Assembly (NCBI RefSeq): GCF_900155475.1
Contig: NZ_FXAM01000003.1
Span: 186,001 to 250,000, forward strand
Reading direction: 5' to 3'
From: Methylomagnum ishizawai
GTDB taxonomy: Bacteria > Pseudomonadota > Gammaproteobacteria > Methylococcales > Methylococcaceae
DNA length: 64,000 bases
The position numbers were made by a program, and so were the translations under genes. Under the pieces are notes generated by a model. It searched no databases and had not been told where the DNA came from. It saw only the letters and a list, made by a program, of their open reading frames with translations. Positions 51,783-59,935 of the stretch are shown piece after piece; the first letter of the stretch is position 1, and the number at the start of each line of letters is the position of its first letter.

Positions 51783-53156
51783 CTAATGAGCCGTAGCCGC
51801 CGCCGTGCCAACATGGCCTTGCTCCTTGGGGATCGCCCAGGTGTCGGGGTTGGGTTCATGAACGTCGGCCATGAACATATTGGCAAGTTCGAAGATGAGA
51901 TCGCGGGTGCCGCGATAGCCGACGATGGTTTGATGTGCCGCGCCGAGGCGGTCGAACATGGGGATGCCGATGCGGTAGAAGGGGATTTTCAGCCGGTCCG
52001 CCGCCTGCCGCCCATGGGAATGGGTGACGAGCAGGTCGCAGCCCTGGGCCAGCTTTTCCAGGTCTTCCAGATCGCTGATCCAGACTTCCTCGCTGGGTAT
52101 CTTCTCCAGCACAGGCGATTGGGTGGTGGTGACGGCGGCGGTGATATGCGCCCCCATCTCGGTGGCCCATTGGCTCAAGGCCCACAGCAAATCGGGTTCG
52201 GCCCCGATGGCCAGCCGCTTGCCGCCGAAGTGGAAATGGCCGTCGAGCATGGCGTCCACCAACTGCCCACGCCAGCGGCGGACCTTGAGCGGGGCGGTCT
52301 TGCCGCTGATCTGGGTACAGAGGGAAATCAGTTGGTCGTTCACTTCGAGGCCGGTGAGCCGGTCGAACAGGGTGAACGGGACGCCGGTCTTGGCTGCCAA
52401 GGCTACCGCCGCGTCGCGCATTTGTTCGCCCACGGCGATGGTGTGGACCGAACGCCCGAGGTCGGCGATGTCTTCCAAGCCGATGCCGCCCAAAGTGGTG
52501 GGCGTGAAATCGTCGGGGATATGGCCGTCCAGCGACCCCGAAAGGTCCGGCAGGGCTAGCATCTCCAGGCCGAAGGCTTCCAGGATTTCGCGGATTTCGT
52601 CGATATCGCCGGGGGTGAGATGGGCACCGGGCAACAGGGTCACGCGGTTGGGAATGCGCTCGGCGTCGGGTGCGGTGGGCTGTACCAAAGTTTCGATCAA
52701 CTTGGTGACGGTCTTAGCCCAGCCATCCTGGAAGGCGTCCTTGAAATCGGGGGTGGAGACGTAGACCAGGGCGACATGATCCAACTCCGGGCGTTTCTCG
52801 CGGATCAGCTTGATGAAGCCTTCCACGTCGTCGCCCTTGGTTTCGGTCACGCCGGTCGAGGAAATACCGATGATCGAAGGCTTTTGCCGGTCCACGATGG
52901 TGACAATGGCTTGTTCCACATTCTCGTAGCCACCCAGCACCGTCGCCACTTCGCTCATGGCGGTGGTTTGCAGCGGAATGGCTTCCTTGAAATGGCGCAC
53001 GAACAAGACCAGCCCGAACGAGGTACAGCCTTGGGAGCCATGGAACAGCGGCATGCAGTTCTTGACGCCCATGAAGGCCAGGGCGCTACCGATGGGCTGG
53101 CTCATCTTCAGCGGGTTGACCGCGCAGGCTTTTTTGGGGACGACGATCTTAGCCAT
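51783..53156 (-). CDS. nifN: NifN, FeMo-co scaffold subunit
   Basis: The protein has 457 aa, the usual NifN length. The N-terminal block CAVNPLKMSQPIGSALAFMG with MPLFHGSQGCTSFG matches the nitrogenase beta/NifN family, as does ISSTGVTETKGDDV. The C-terminal region includes LLVTHSHGRQAADRLKIPFY and RIGIPMFDRLGAAH. With NifE it forms the NifEN scaffold on which NifB-co matures. GAGG precedes the start at 53156, 9 bp after nifE. Confidence 0.96.
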   Translation of the reverse strand: MAKIVVPKKACAVNPLKMSQPIGSALAFMGVKNCMPLFHGSQGCTSFGLVLFVRHFKEAIPLQTTAMSEVATVLGGYENVEQAIVTIVDRQKPSIIGISSTGVTETKGDDVEGFIKLIREKRPELDHVALVYVSTPDFKDAFQDGWAKTVTKLIETLVQPTAPDAERIPNRVTLLPGAHLTPGDIDEIREILEAFGLEMLALPDLSGSLDGHIPDDFTPTTLGGIGLEDIADLGRSVHTIAVGEQMRDAAVALAAKTGVPFTLFDRLTGLEVNDQLISLCTQISGKTAPLKVRRWRGQLVDAMLDGHFHFGGKRLAIGAEPDLLWALSQWATEMGAHITAAVTTTQSPVLEKIPSEEVWISDLEDLEKLAQGCDLLVTHSHGRQAADRLKIPFYRIGIPMFDRLGAAHQTIVGYRGTRDLIFELANMFMADVHEPNPDTWAIPKEQGHVGTAAATAH

Positions 53157-53165
53157 GGGTGAGCC

Positions 53166-54845
53166 TCACGCCGCCGCTTGTTGGGTGGAATTGGCGGGCG
53201 GTGCCCAGGCGTCGATCCGTTCCAGGATGTTGGCGATTTTCCCCGAGCAACTGCCGCAGCCGGTACCGGCCTGGGTAGCGGCGACCACGGCTTCGACCGT
53301 GGCAAGGCTCTGCGTCAGGATGGCATCCTCGATGGCACCCCGGTTCACGCTCTTGCACTTGCACACGGCGGTGGCGCGGCGGTGTTCGCGGGCCTTCTCG
53401 GGATCGGCGGCCAGGGCAGCAGCTTCGGCGGCGATGGCGGCATCGGCGCGTTGTTCCCAGGTGGTTTCTTCCCAGGGCGCGGGCTTGCGCACCTGATCCC
53501 ACACCGGATTAAACAGCGCCTTGTCGATTTCGTGGACCAGTTCGACCATGCCGACATAACCCATATAGGCATGATGGCGTTCCTGGTTGATGTCGAGCCA
53601 AGGCATCTTGGCCTTGAGCGCAATGAACTGGGAGCGCCCGCCCGACAGCATGATGTCGGCCTTGGCGTCCTTGAGCATCTTGTACATATCGCGGGGGCGC
53701 ATGTCGTCGATCATATGGGCATCTTCGCCCATCAATTCCTTGATCTTCTCCTTGTCCTCTTTCGTGGACTTCTTGACGCTGGTTCCGACGATTTCGAGAC
53801 CGGCTTCTTGCAGCGCCGCCACCACCGACCAGGATTTCACGCCGCCGGTAATCAACAGGACTTTCTTGCCAGTCAACCGGGCCTTGTACGGCTCGATGGC
53901 GGCGTAGGCGCGGGTTTCCTCGCGCTTAATCAAGGCTTCGGTGCGCTCCATCAATTCGGGATCGGCCCCGCGCTCGATCAATAACCGGGAGATTTCCCTG
54001 AGCGCCTCGCTGGTGTCCTCGATGCCGTAGAACGAACCCTCGAAGAACGGAATCTCGTAGCGCTCCTCCATCTTGCGGGCGATGTTGATCATCGACTTGG
54101 AGCAAACCATCATCGCGGCTTTAGCCCGGTGCGAACTGGCCAAATCCTTATAACGCCCATCCCCCGAGATGCAGCACAGGATACGGATACCGAGTTCGTC
54201 CAGCAGCGGCTTGACCTGCCACAGTTCGCCGGACAGGTTGTATTCGCCGATGATGTTGATGTCGTAGGGCGTGGTGTATTCGGGTTCCTCGGTGCCGATG
54301 ACGTGATCGAGGATGGCTTCGCCCGCCAGCTTATTGCCAAGGTTCTTGGGACCGACGAAGCCGGGCGAATTGACCGGGATCACCGGCTTGTTGAATTTCT
54401 TGGAGGCCGCTTTGCACACGGCTTCGATGTCGTCGCCGATCATGGCCGGGACGCAGGTTTGATAGACGAACACCGCCGGCGGGTCGTACTTGTCGATAAT
54501 CTCTTTGACCGACTTGAACAGGCGTTTCTCGCCGCCGAACACCACGTCGGTTTCATTGATGTCGGTGGTGAAGCCGGTGCGCCACAGGGCGGAACCGGAG
54601 GATTTGGAGCCGCGGTTGTCCCAGGAATTACCCTCGCAGGCGATGGGACCATGGACCAGATGGGCCACGTCGGTGATGGGTTGCAGGGCGATCTTGGCCC
54701 CGTCGAAAGCGCAGCCCCCCGCCGCGCCGCCCGGCTGCAACTGCTTGGTGCAGCCTTTTTTCCGTTCCTTCTCCGACTTGTTCTGATTCTTCCCGCAACC
54801 GGGCTCGTTGAACACTTCCTGGATTTTGCTCGATACGCTGCTCAT
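53166..54845 (-). CDS. nifE: NifE, FeMo-co scaffold subunit with BFD-like C-terminal [2Fe-2S] extension
   Basis: The protein has 559 aa, about 80 longer than a typical NifE (for example 475 aa in Azotobacter vinelandii). The N-terminal 470 residues are standard: GCGKNQNKSEKERKKGC, HGPIACEGNSWDNRG, FVYQTCVPAMIGDD and PVNSPGFVG. The extra C-terminus holds a CxC-x32-CxxC pattern (CKCKSVNRG ... GTGCGSC, about residues 496-534), as in BFD/NifU-central [2Fe-2S] domains. It may transfer electrons or clusters to NifEN directly. GGAGG precedes the ATG. Confidence 0.95.
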   Translation of the reverse strand: MSSVSSKIQEVFNEPGCGKNQNKSEKERKKGCTKQLQPGGAAGGCAFDGAKIALQPITDVAHLVHGPIACEGNSWDNRGSKSSGSALWRTGFTTDINETDVVFGGEKRLFKSVKEIIDKYDPPAVFVYQTCVPAMIGDDIEAVCKAASKKFNKPVIPVNSPGFVGPKNLGNKLAGEAILDHVIGTEEPEYTTPYDINIIGEYNLSGELWQVKPLLDELGIRILCCISGDGRYKDLASSHRAKAAMMVCSKSMINIARKMEERYEIPFFEGSFYGIEDTSEALREISRLLIERGADPELMERTEALIKREETRAYAAIEPYKARLTGKKVLLITGGVKSWSVVAALQEAGLEIVGTSVKKSTKEDKEKIKELMGEDAHMIDDMRPRDMYKMLKDAKADIMLSGGRSQFIALKAKMPWLDINQERHHAYMGYVGMVELVHEIDKALFNPVWDQVRKPAPWEETTWEQRADAAIAAEAAALAADPEKAREHRRATAVCKCKSVNRGAIEDAILTQSLATVEAVVAATQAGTGCGSCSGKIANILERIDAWAPPANSTQQAAA

Positions 54846-54894
54846 TTCCGGCCTCCGGGGTGGGCGTGGACCCGGCCCATTGCATGGATCAAAC

Positions 54895-54926
54895 CTGGGT
54901 GGCGGGCGGGATGCCCACCCTACCTG
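54895..54926. repeat. GTAGGGTGGGCA-type palindromic repeat (reverse orientation)
   Basis: Between the second ferredoxin gene and nifE, the minus strand reads GGTAGGGTGGGCATCCCGCC followed by CGCC. This is the same core as the elements at 39049 and 50811 but in opposite orientation. It lies directly after the ferredoxin stop. Confidence 0.45.
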
Positions 54927-55289
54927 CTAAAGCGCGACGACGATGTCCTCTTCGCCGACCTGGTACTGGCAGGCCAAGCGCCAGATCGGGGCGCTGTAGG
55001 CCAAAATGGGCGAGGCGTACTGATGCCGGGTCAATTTGCCCTTGGCAAACAGGGTCTTGCGCTCGGCCTCGCCCAGGTGGAGTTGCGGACGCTTCGCGCC
55101 CTCCCGGCTCAGTATCGCCACCTTGACGGCGCACTGTCCGCATTCCCCGGAGCGGCACACGCAGCGGTGGCGCAAACCCTGTTGCTCGATCACATCCATC
55201 AGGGTCCGGCCCGGACAGCGGCCCCGAACCTGGATGCGTTCCAGGGTGCCGCCGGGTTGGCGTTGCGCAAGCAATGTGATCGCAGCCAT
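54927..55289 (-). CDS. [2Fe-2S] plant-type ferredoxin, 120 aa
   Basis: The ATG at 55289 is preferred because GGAG stands about 6 bp before it; an in-frame ATG at 55301 is too close to its AGGA. The binding loop is CVCRSGECGQC, with the last ligand in WRLACQYQV. The protein is homologous along its length to the ferredoxin encoded upstream (same WRLACQ ending with ED-V), suggesting a tandem duplication. It probably serves nitrogenase cofactor assembly or electron supply. Confidence 0.9.
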   Translation of the reverse strand: MAAITLLAQRQPGGTLERIQVRGRCPGRTLMDVIEQQGLRHRCVCRSGECGQCAVKVAILSREGAKRPQLHLGEAERKTLFAKGKLTRHQYASPILAYSAPIWRLACQYQVGEEDIVVAL

Positions 55290-55316
55290 GTTCCGCTCCA
55301 TATCCTCAAGCCCGCC

Positions 55317-55664
55317 TTAGAAGCGGACCAGGATGTCTTCGTTACGCACGATGAACTGGCAAGCCAAGCGCCAAGGCGGCGGGAGGTCTTTCACTTCCGC
55401 TTCCTTGATTTGCTCTTGGGTGATCTTACCGGCCAACCGCAACACTGTTTTCTCCTTCTCCGTCAAATGCATCCCCATGGGTTCCGCATTAGAGAGCACG
55501 CTGACCTCGACCGCGCAGGAACCGCATTCCCCGTTTTCGCATTCGAAATGGATGGGGACGTTGTTCTTGCGGGCGACGGCTAGCAAGGTCTGGCAATCGC
55601 CGGCGGTGGCATAGACCGTGAGGTCTTTTTTCATCGCCGGGGAACTGAAAGTCACATTGGCCAT
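55317..55664 (-). CDS. [2Fe-2S] plant-type ferredoxin, 115 aa, first gene of the nif-accessory operon
   Basis: The binding loop is FECENGECGSC with the final cysteine in WRLACQFIV. The start at 55664 leaves a 61-bp leader from the predicted sigma54 -12 element. It lies 27 bp before the second ferredoxin gene, so both are expected to be NifA-controlled. The protein could deliver electrons to the NifE BFD-like domain or to nitrogenase; this is inference from context. Confidence 0.92.
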   Translation of the reverse strand: MANVTFSSPAMKKDLTVYATAGDCQTLLAVARKNNVPIHFECENGECGSCAVEVSVLSNAEPMGMHLTEKEKTVLRLAGKITQEQIKEAEVKDLPPPWRLACQFIVRNEDILVRF

Positions 55665-55724
55665 GTGTTTTTCTCTAAGGTTTGTCGGGGAATTTGGCAA
55701 ACGGTTGTTGCCGAAAATTTCGGT

Positions 55725-55740
55725 AACAATTGTTATGCCA
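55725..55740 (-). promoter_or_regulatory. Sigma54 (-24/-12) promoter for the nif-accessory operon
   Basis: The minus strand reads TGGCATAACAATTGTT: GG at -24 and GT at -12, separated by exactly 10 bases. The consensus is TGGCAC-N5-TTGC; only the -12 GC is changed to GT. It lies 61 bp before the first ferredoxin start, and two NifA-type sites lie at the right distance upstream. Confidence 0.7.
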
Positions 55741-55797
55741 TAGAGCCAAGCGATTGAATTTACGTGTTTTTTTCGTGAATTGTGGGCGGGGCAGGCG

Positions 55798-55842
55798 TGT
55801 TGGCTTAGCTACAAAACATGATGGGGTGTAGGGAAGTTCACA
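55798..55842 (-). promoter_or_regulatory. Two NifA upstream activator sites (TGT-N10-ACA)
   Basis: Two matches to TGT-N10-ACA occur at 55798-55813 and 55827-55842. Their centres are 29 bp apart, close to three helical turns, and about 90 and 120 bp upstream of the predicted start of transcription. This is the usual arrangement for a NifA-activated sigma54 promoter. The motif is symmetric, so strand is taken from the promoter. Confidence 0.72.
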
Positions 55843-55890
55843 AGGGGGGAGCAAGGGGCGCGGGCGAAGATTGTGTTTTTAAGTTGCAGT

Positions 55891-55929
55891 CCTTGCAAAC
55901 CGCAAGGGTCGGCAGTATTGCCCACCCTT
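55891..55929. repeat. Paired hairpins, distant copy of the intergenic repeat
   Basis: CCTTGC-AAACC-GCAAGG (55891-55907) overlaps a second stem AAGGGTCGGCA / TGCCCACCCTT (55904-55929, loop GTAT, one mismatch). The right half (AAGGGTGGGCA on the minus strand) resembles the GTAGGGTGGGCA repeats. The two stems are mutually exclusive, which is what a REP-like or attenuator-like structure would show. Confidence 0.4.
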
Positions 55930-56404
55930 CAAATACCTATATATAACGGATCGGGAATATGCTAGACCTATTCCGGCGTAAGCTGCCCTTATCCTGCCTG
56001 CTGTACGGTCTACTCAAACGCCGCTTCCCGGCGGAACCACCCCTAGGCCGGATATTCCCGGACAAGCCGAGCAATAATACGCCCGCGCAACCCTCTTCTC
56101 AACCGCCTGCGACTTCCTGCTGGGCGTGGTCCTGGAAATCAATCCCTTGACTAACACAATCTATAAAAACCACTATCAACCCTTATAAATTACCCTATCT
56201 ACGCCGCACGATAAACCCAAATATGTGGAACCATCAGCACCCAAAATTTGGGTAGATATACTTCGGAGAACTTATCGGTTCTCAATACCGGCTTGGTCTG
56301 TGCGGTACCGAACAGACTCTTTTCAATGTGCAGAGTATAATAAAGTCTAGCTAGTCCGTTGGCTTTTATCATACCGGAATCTATTTTTCCCCAAGGTCTC
56401 GATC
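55930..56404 (+). promoter_or_regulatory. AT-rich promoter region with dyads and a consensus -10 box
   Basis: No real gene is seen here. A 15-bp palindrome ACCCAAAATTTGGGT lies at 56239-56253 and a stem GAGAAC/GTTCTC at 56266-56283. A 22-bp near-perfect dyad GTCTGTGCGGTACCGAACAGAC lies at 56296-56317 and is followed 18 bp later by TATAAT at 56336-56341. The -35 position is poor, so a regulator bound to the dyad could activate or block transcription of the small ORF and the hemolysin III-family gene. Confidence 0.5.
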
Positions 56405-56539
56405 ATGCGGAAAACAATCGCTGGATTTATTTTACCCTTGTCTTTGCCGATGAGCGGTATGGCCGAAGAACCAGCCGGGGACGTCGAGGCCATCCAGTCC
56501 GTCCGAGACATCTACGGGGCTACAGCCGGTTGTGGGTAA
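56405..56539 (+). CDS. Small secreted-peptide ORF, 44 aa (candidate)
   Basis: The ORF starts MRKTIAGFILPLSLPMSGMA, which reads as a signal peptide with an AxA-like cleavage after GMA, followed by EEPAGDVEAIQSVRDIYGAT and AGCG. AAGG lies 11 bp before the ATG. It is the first ORF after the consensus -10 box. The mature part is only about 24 residues, so it could be a real small exported protein or the broken start of a longer gene; no continuation in other frames is obvious. Confidence 0.45.
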   Translation: MRKTIAGFILPLSLPMSGMAEEPAGDVEAIQSVRDIYGATAGCG

Positions 56540-56618
56540 TGGGGTGCGTATAGGCCATGTCTACCGTGAAAACGCTCGCCAGCCCACCCGATTTCCCGCG
56601 CATGGGGGTTGAAACGAT

Positions 56619-57236
56619 ATGGAAAAAGCGGAACGATTCAATACGCTGAGCCATCTAGTGGGCGCGGTGGCGGCCTGTGGCGGCTTGGTGGTATTGGATA
56701 TGCTCGCCGTGCGTCAAGGCGATATATGGAAAATTGTCAGCTTCAGTATCTATGGGCTGACCATGATCTTGGTTTACACGTTTTCAACGCTTTATCACGG
56801 CTTACAAGGCGAATTAAAGAGGATGTTCGCCAAACTCGACCATCAGTCCATCTACCTTTTCATCGCCGGTACTTATACCCCGGTCGCCCTGGTCACGCTA
56901 CGCGGGGTTTTGGGCTGGTTGATATTCAGCGCCGTCTGGGGCTTGGCGGTTCTGGGAATCGCGCTGGAGATATGGTCGCGGGGCGGGAGCCGGGTGTTTT
57001 CCGTGGTGATTTATCTCGTCATGGGTTGGATGATCCTGATCGCGCTCGATCCTTTGTTGGAGGCCATACCTTTCGAGGGCTTTGTTTGGCTGATTTCAGG
57101 CGGCTTATTCTATACCGTGGGCGTCGCGTTCTACGCGCTAGATCATAAGGTGGATTATTTCCACAATATATGGCATATTTTCGTGCTGGCGGGCAGTATC
57201 AGCCACTATTTCGCAATATTGTTTTATGTCGCTTGA
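56619..57236 (+). CDS. Hemolysin III/PAQR-family membrane protein
   Basis: The protein has 205 aa with seven hydrophobic segments. Family residues are FSTLYHGL in helix 2, KLDHQSIYLFIAGTYTPVAL, and the HNIWHIFVLAGSISHYF segment that supplies the metal-binding histidines of the PAQR fold. Bacterial members (YqfA, HlyIII) have poorly defined functions, possibly in membrane-energetics or lipid homeostasis. It is probably expressed from the dyad-containing promoter at about 56340. Confidence 0.9.
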   Translation: MEKAERFNTLSHLVGAVAACGGLVVLDMLAVRQGDIWKIVSFSIYGLTMILVYTFSTLYHGLQGELKRMFAKLDHQSIYLFIAGTYTPVALVTLRGVLGWLIFSAVWGLAVLGIALEIWSRGGSRVFSVVIYLVMGWMILIALDPLLEAIPFEGFVWLISGGLFYTVGVAFYALDHKVDYFHNIWHIFVLAGSISHYFAILFYVA

Positions 57237-57314
57237 GCCCGTCTTGCCTGGGTGCTGGACCGTGCGCGATTCGACGCCATGCGCCGGAATCCCCGGCCTG
57301 GCTGGGGAGGTGAT

Positions 57315-58400
57315 GTGCCGGACGAAAAACCCATGAATCGATGGATGGGCCTGGCCGTGGCGCTCGGGTTGGCCCTGGGTTGCTTGCTGGTGTTGCGCCC
57401 GTTCCTGACCGCGATCCTGTGGTCGGTCATCCTGGTGTTCGCCACCTGGCCGGTTTATCGGAGGGTCGAGGCGGCGGTCGCGGGCCGGAGGAACTGGGCC
57501 AGCGGGCTGATGATCCTGGCCGTGGTCGTCGTCTTGATCGTACCCCTGGCGCTGCTGGGTGCCAGTCTGGCGGCGGACGTGGCTTCGCTCGTCGAGATGG
57601 CACAAGGGCTGCTCAGCGAGGGTCCGCCGACCCCGCCGGAATGGGTGGCCAAGCTGCCGTTGTTGGGGCCTTGGCTGCATGGCCGCTGGCAAGGGATGGC
57701 GGGAAGCGGGACCCAACTGACCGCAGCGCTCGCCAAGTATCTTGCGCCCCTGCGGGACTGGGCGCTCAGCGGCGCGGCCAACCTGGGGGTCAACCTCCTG
57801 CACCTGACCCTGAGCCTGTTCATCGCCGTCTTCCTCTATCCCGCCGGGGGCGCGCTGTATATCCGGCTGAGGTCCCTGTGCGGCCAAATCGGCGGTCGGC
57901 GGGCACTGGACCTGCTCCGGGTGGCCGAGGAAACCATCAAGGGGGTGGTTTACGGCATCATGGGCACCGCGCTGATCCAAGGCGTCCTGGTCGGACTCGG
58001 CCTGTGGGTGGCGGGGGTGCCCCGCGTCCTGCTGCTGGGCGCGTTGGCGTTCATCATGGCGCTGATGCCTTTCGGACCCGCCTTGGTCTGGGGACCGGCG
58101 GCGGCGTGGCTATTGCACCAGGGCGAAACGGGATGGGGACTGTTCCTCGCGCTCTGGGGGCTGCTGGTCGTGGGGCTCGTCGATAATGTCCTCAAGCCCT
58201 ATTTCATCGGCAAGGAAAGCCGCCTGCCCTTCATCCTGGTGTTCCTGGGAACCCTCGGCGGGGCGATGGCTTTCGGCTTCCTGGGCCTTTTCCTGGGACC
58301 GACCCTGCTGGCCATGGCGTACACCGCCTTCCAGGCCTGGAGTCCCCCGAAAACCGGACCGGACCTGGGCGGACACGATACCCCGGAGGGCAGCGGATAA
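57315..58400 (+). CDS. AI-2E-family (PerM-like) membrane transporter
   Basis: The protein has 361 aa from a GTG at 57315 that is preceded by GGGGAGG; the ATG at 57333 is the alternative. Eight hydrophobic segments occur in the family order: two at the N-terminus (RWMGLAVALGLALGC and ILWSVILVFATWP), a long loop, then a C-terminal set including GVLVGLGLWVAGVPRVLLLG and FIGKESRLPFILVFLGTLGG, both family landmarks. Substrates in this family are mostly unproved. It follows the hemolysin III-family gene by 78 bp. Confidence 0.9.
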   Translation: MPDEKPMNRWMGLAVALGLALGCLLVLRPFLTAILWSVILVFATWPVYRRVEAAVAGRRNWASGLMILAVVVVLIVPLALLGASLAADVASLVEMAQGLLSEGPPTPPEWVAKLPLLGPWLHGRWQGMAGSGTQLTAALAKYLAPLRDWALSGAANLGVNLLHLTLSLFIAVFLYPAGGALYIRLRSLCGQIGGRRALDLLRVAEETIKGVVYGIMGTALIQGVLVGLGLWVAGVPRVLLLGALAFIMALMPFGPALVWGPAAAWLLHQGETGWGLFLALWGLLVVGLVDNVLKPYFIGKESRLPFILVFLGTLGGAMAFGFLGLFLGPTLLAMAYTAFQAWSPPKTGPDLGGHDTPEGSG

Positions 58401-58739
58401 ACCCTCTCGGACCGACGACGGCCAGCGGATTGCCCGGCCTGTTCGTGCCGCCGCGACAAGGCGCTGATGGGCAAAACCTCCGAAGCCCGCGCGACACGGG
58501 CTTTTCCAGGCCACGACCTTATACGAGCACTCGCATACTGATATAAGAACTTGCATAATCGCCCCTCATGAAAAACGCGGAGCGGGCTATGAATTACCTC
58601 CAGTCCGGCTGGAAATCCAGATCGGTGGCGAACCCGGATTGGGGTGAGGATTCGACCTCATGGAAACCACGGTCCCGCCCCGTAGCGACAACGCCGAGCT
58701 TTTCTCCCGATAAACTTATAATTCGAATCGTTAAAAACC
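58401..58739 (+). promoter_or_regulatory. Intergenic region with consensus -10 before the PqqD-like gene
   Basis: No gene is supported in this 339-bp gap; a 72-codon frame at 58568 overlaps the PqqD-like start and is rejected. A direct-repeat-like pair (ATACGAGCACTCGCATA and ATAAGAACTTGCATA) lies at about 58521-58557. TATAAT at 58717-58722 is a -10 candidate 18 bp before the PqqD-like ATG, but no -35 box is visible and the leader would be very short. Confidence 0.35.
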
Positions 58740-59195
58740 ATGTCAACAACCCAGTCGTTCCGGCTCAACCAACCCTTTGTCGTTAGCGATTTGATCGACG
58801 GCGAGGCCGTGATCATGAACCTCAAATCCGGCAACTATTACAGTACCCGGCACACCGGGGCCCTGGTTTGGATTTGGCTGGAGCAGGGACGGAACCCAGG
58901 GGCTATGGCCGCCGACTTGGCCGGAATATACGGCGGTGAAGCCGCGAATTATTCGCGCGATCTGGCCGCTTTCATCGAGAGCGTGGTTGCACAAGGCTTG
59001 ATCGTACCTACAGAAACGGTGGCGGCGGCCAGCCACGGGATGGGCGCGGAGCCCCCGACCCCACCCAAATCCTATAAGCCTCCAGTGCTGGAGGTTTACG
59101 CCGACATGCAGGACCTGCTGCTACTCGACCCCATCCACGATATCGACGAAGTCGGCTGGCCGGTCGCCAAACCCACCCGTCCCGCCGCGCCCTAA
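58740..59195 (+). CDS. PqqD-family peptide chaperone with precursor-like C-terminal tail
   Basis: The protein has 151 aa. Residues about 10-95 form a PqqD-like winged-helix domain (VVSDLIDGEAVIMNLKSGNY ... TGALVWIWLEQGRN ... FIESVVAQGLIVP), known to bind leader peptides of ribosomally made peptides. After a Pro-rich linker, a C-terminal tail (about 110-151) has DLLLLDPIHDIDEVGWP at 125-141, which looks like a conserved core or leader peptide rather than part of the PqqD fold. It is followed 8 bp later by a glycosyltransferase gene, so chaperone and substrate may be fused. Confidence 0.82.
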   Translation: MSTTQSFRLNQPFVVSDLIDGEAVIMNLKSGNYYSTRHTGALVWIWLEQGRNPGAMAADLAGIYGGEAANYSRDLAAFIESVVAQGLIVPTETVAAASHGMGAEPPTPPKSYKPPVLEVYADMQDLLLLDPIHDIDEVGWPVAKPTRPAAP

Positions 59196-59203
59196 CCCCC
59201 GCC

Positions 59204-59935
59204 ATGGCCACTCCATCTTGCCCGGCGCCCGCCCAGGGCGCGGACGGAACGCCTGCCGTCAGTGTCATCCTCATCGTCCGCGAGGGTGCCCGGTTTATCG
59301 CGGAAGCGCTGGCAAGCGTCCACCAATCCGTCCTGCGGCCCGCTGAAATCATCGTGGTCGATGGCGGTTCCCGCGACGCCACCGTCGCCATCGCCGAAAC
59401 CTTCCCGCTCGTGCGGGTCTGGCGGCAAACGACGACGGGCATCGCCAACGCCTACAACGAAGGCATCCCGCAAGCCAAGGGCCGATACCTGGCGTTCATC
59501 TCCCATGACGACCTCTGGATGCCCGACAAGCTAGCGCGGCAAATCGCCTATTTGGAAAACCATCCCGAGACCGACGCCGTCCTCTGCCACGTGGAACATT
59601 TCCTTGAGGACGGGGCGGAATGCCCGCCGGGTTTCCGTCCGGAACTCCTGGGGGCGGCCCGTCCTGGGTGGATCATGGAGGCGCTGGTGACACGGCCCGA
59701 GGTTTTTACGCGGGTCGGCGGCTTCGACCCCGGTTTTGCCGTCAGCGAGGACAGCGACTGGTTCGCCCGCGCCCTGGATGGCGGGGTGAAAGTGGCGGTA
59801 TTGCCCGAACCGTTGGTGCGTAAGCGGGTGTATGGCGGCAATGCCACCTTGGCCGGTACGCAAACCAACCCCCTCCTGCTGCGGGCCTTGCGCCGTTCCA
59901 TCCAACGTAAGCGGGGGAAGGCCGATCATGACTGA
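59204..59935 (+). CDS. Family 2 glycosyltransferase, first copy
   Basis: The protein has 243 aa. The GT-A fold is clear: VSVILIVREGARFIAEALAS, the nucleotide-sugar region EIIVVDGGSRDATVAIAETF, and AFISHDDLWMPDKLARQIAY (DDLW in place of DDD/DxD). The C-terminal part has FTRVGGFDPGFAVSEDSDWF (acceptor-side loop with the catalytic-type acid). The transferred sugar and acceptor are unknown. It overlaps the next glycosyltransferase by 8 bp, and the two are clearly paralogues. Confidence 0.9.
   Translation: MATPSCPAPAQGADGTPAVSVILIVREGARFIAEALASVHQSVLRPAEIIVVDGGSRDATVAIAETFPLVRVWRQTTTGIANAYNEGIPQAKGRYLAFISHDDLWMPDKLARQIAYLENHPETDAVLCHVEHFLEDGAECPPGFRPELLGAARPGWIMEALVTRPEVFTRVGGFDPGFAVSEDSDWFARALDGGVKVAVLPEPLVRKRVYGGNATLAGTQTNPLLLRALRRSIQRKRGKADHD

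Noticed and set aside
55959-56150. 63-aa plus-strand ORF
   Set aside because: No good ribosome site, Pro/Ser/Trp-rich product without family features, and it sits in an AT-rich regulatory region.
56160-56360. CRISPR array or tRNA in the AT-rich intergenic region
   Set aside because: The repeats are unlike one another and not regularly spaced, and no cloverleaf with a CCA end or T-loop pattern was found.
58568-58786. 72-aa plus-strand ORF before the PqqD-like gene
   Set aside because: It overlaps the PqqD-like start and has no recognisable domain; composition looks like intergenic sequence.
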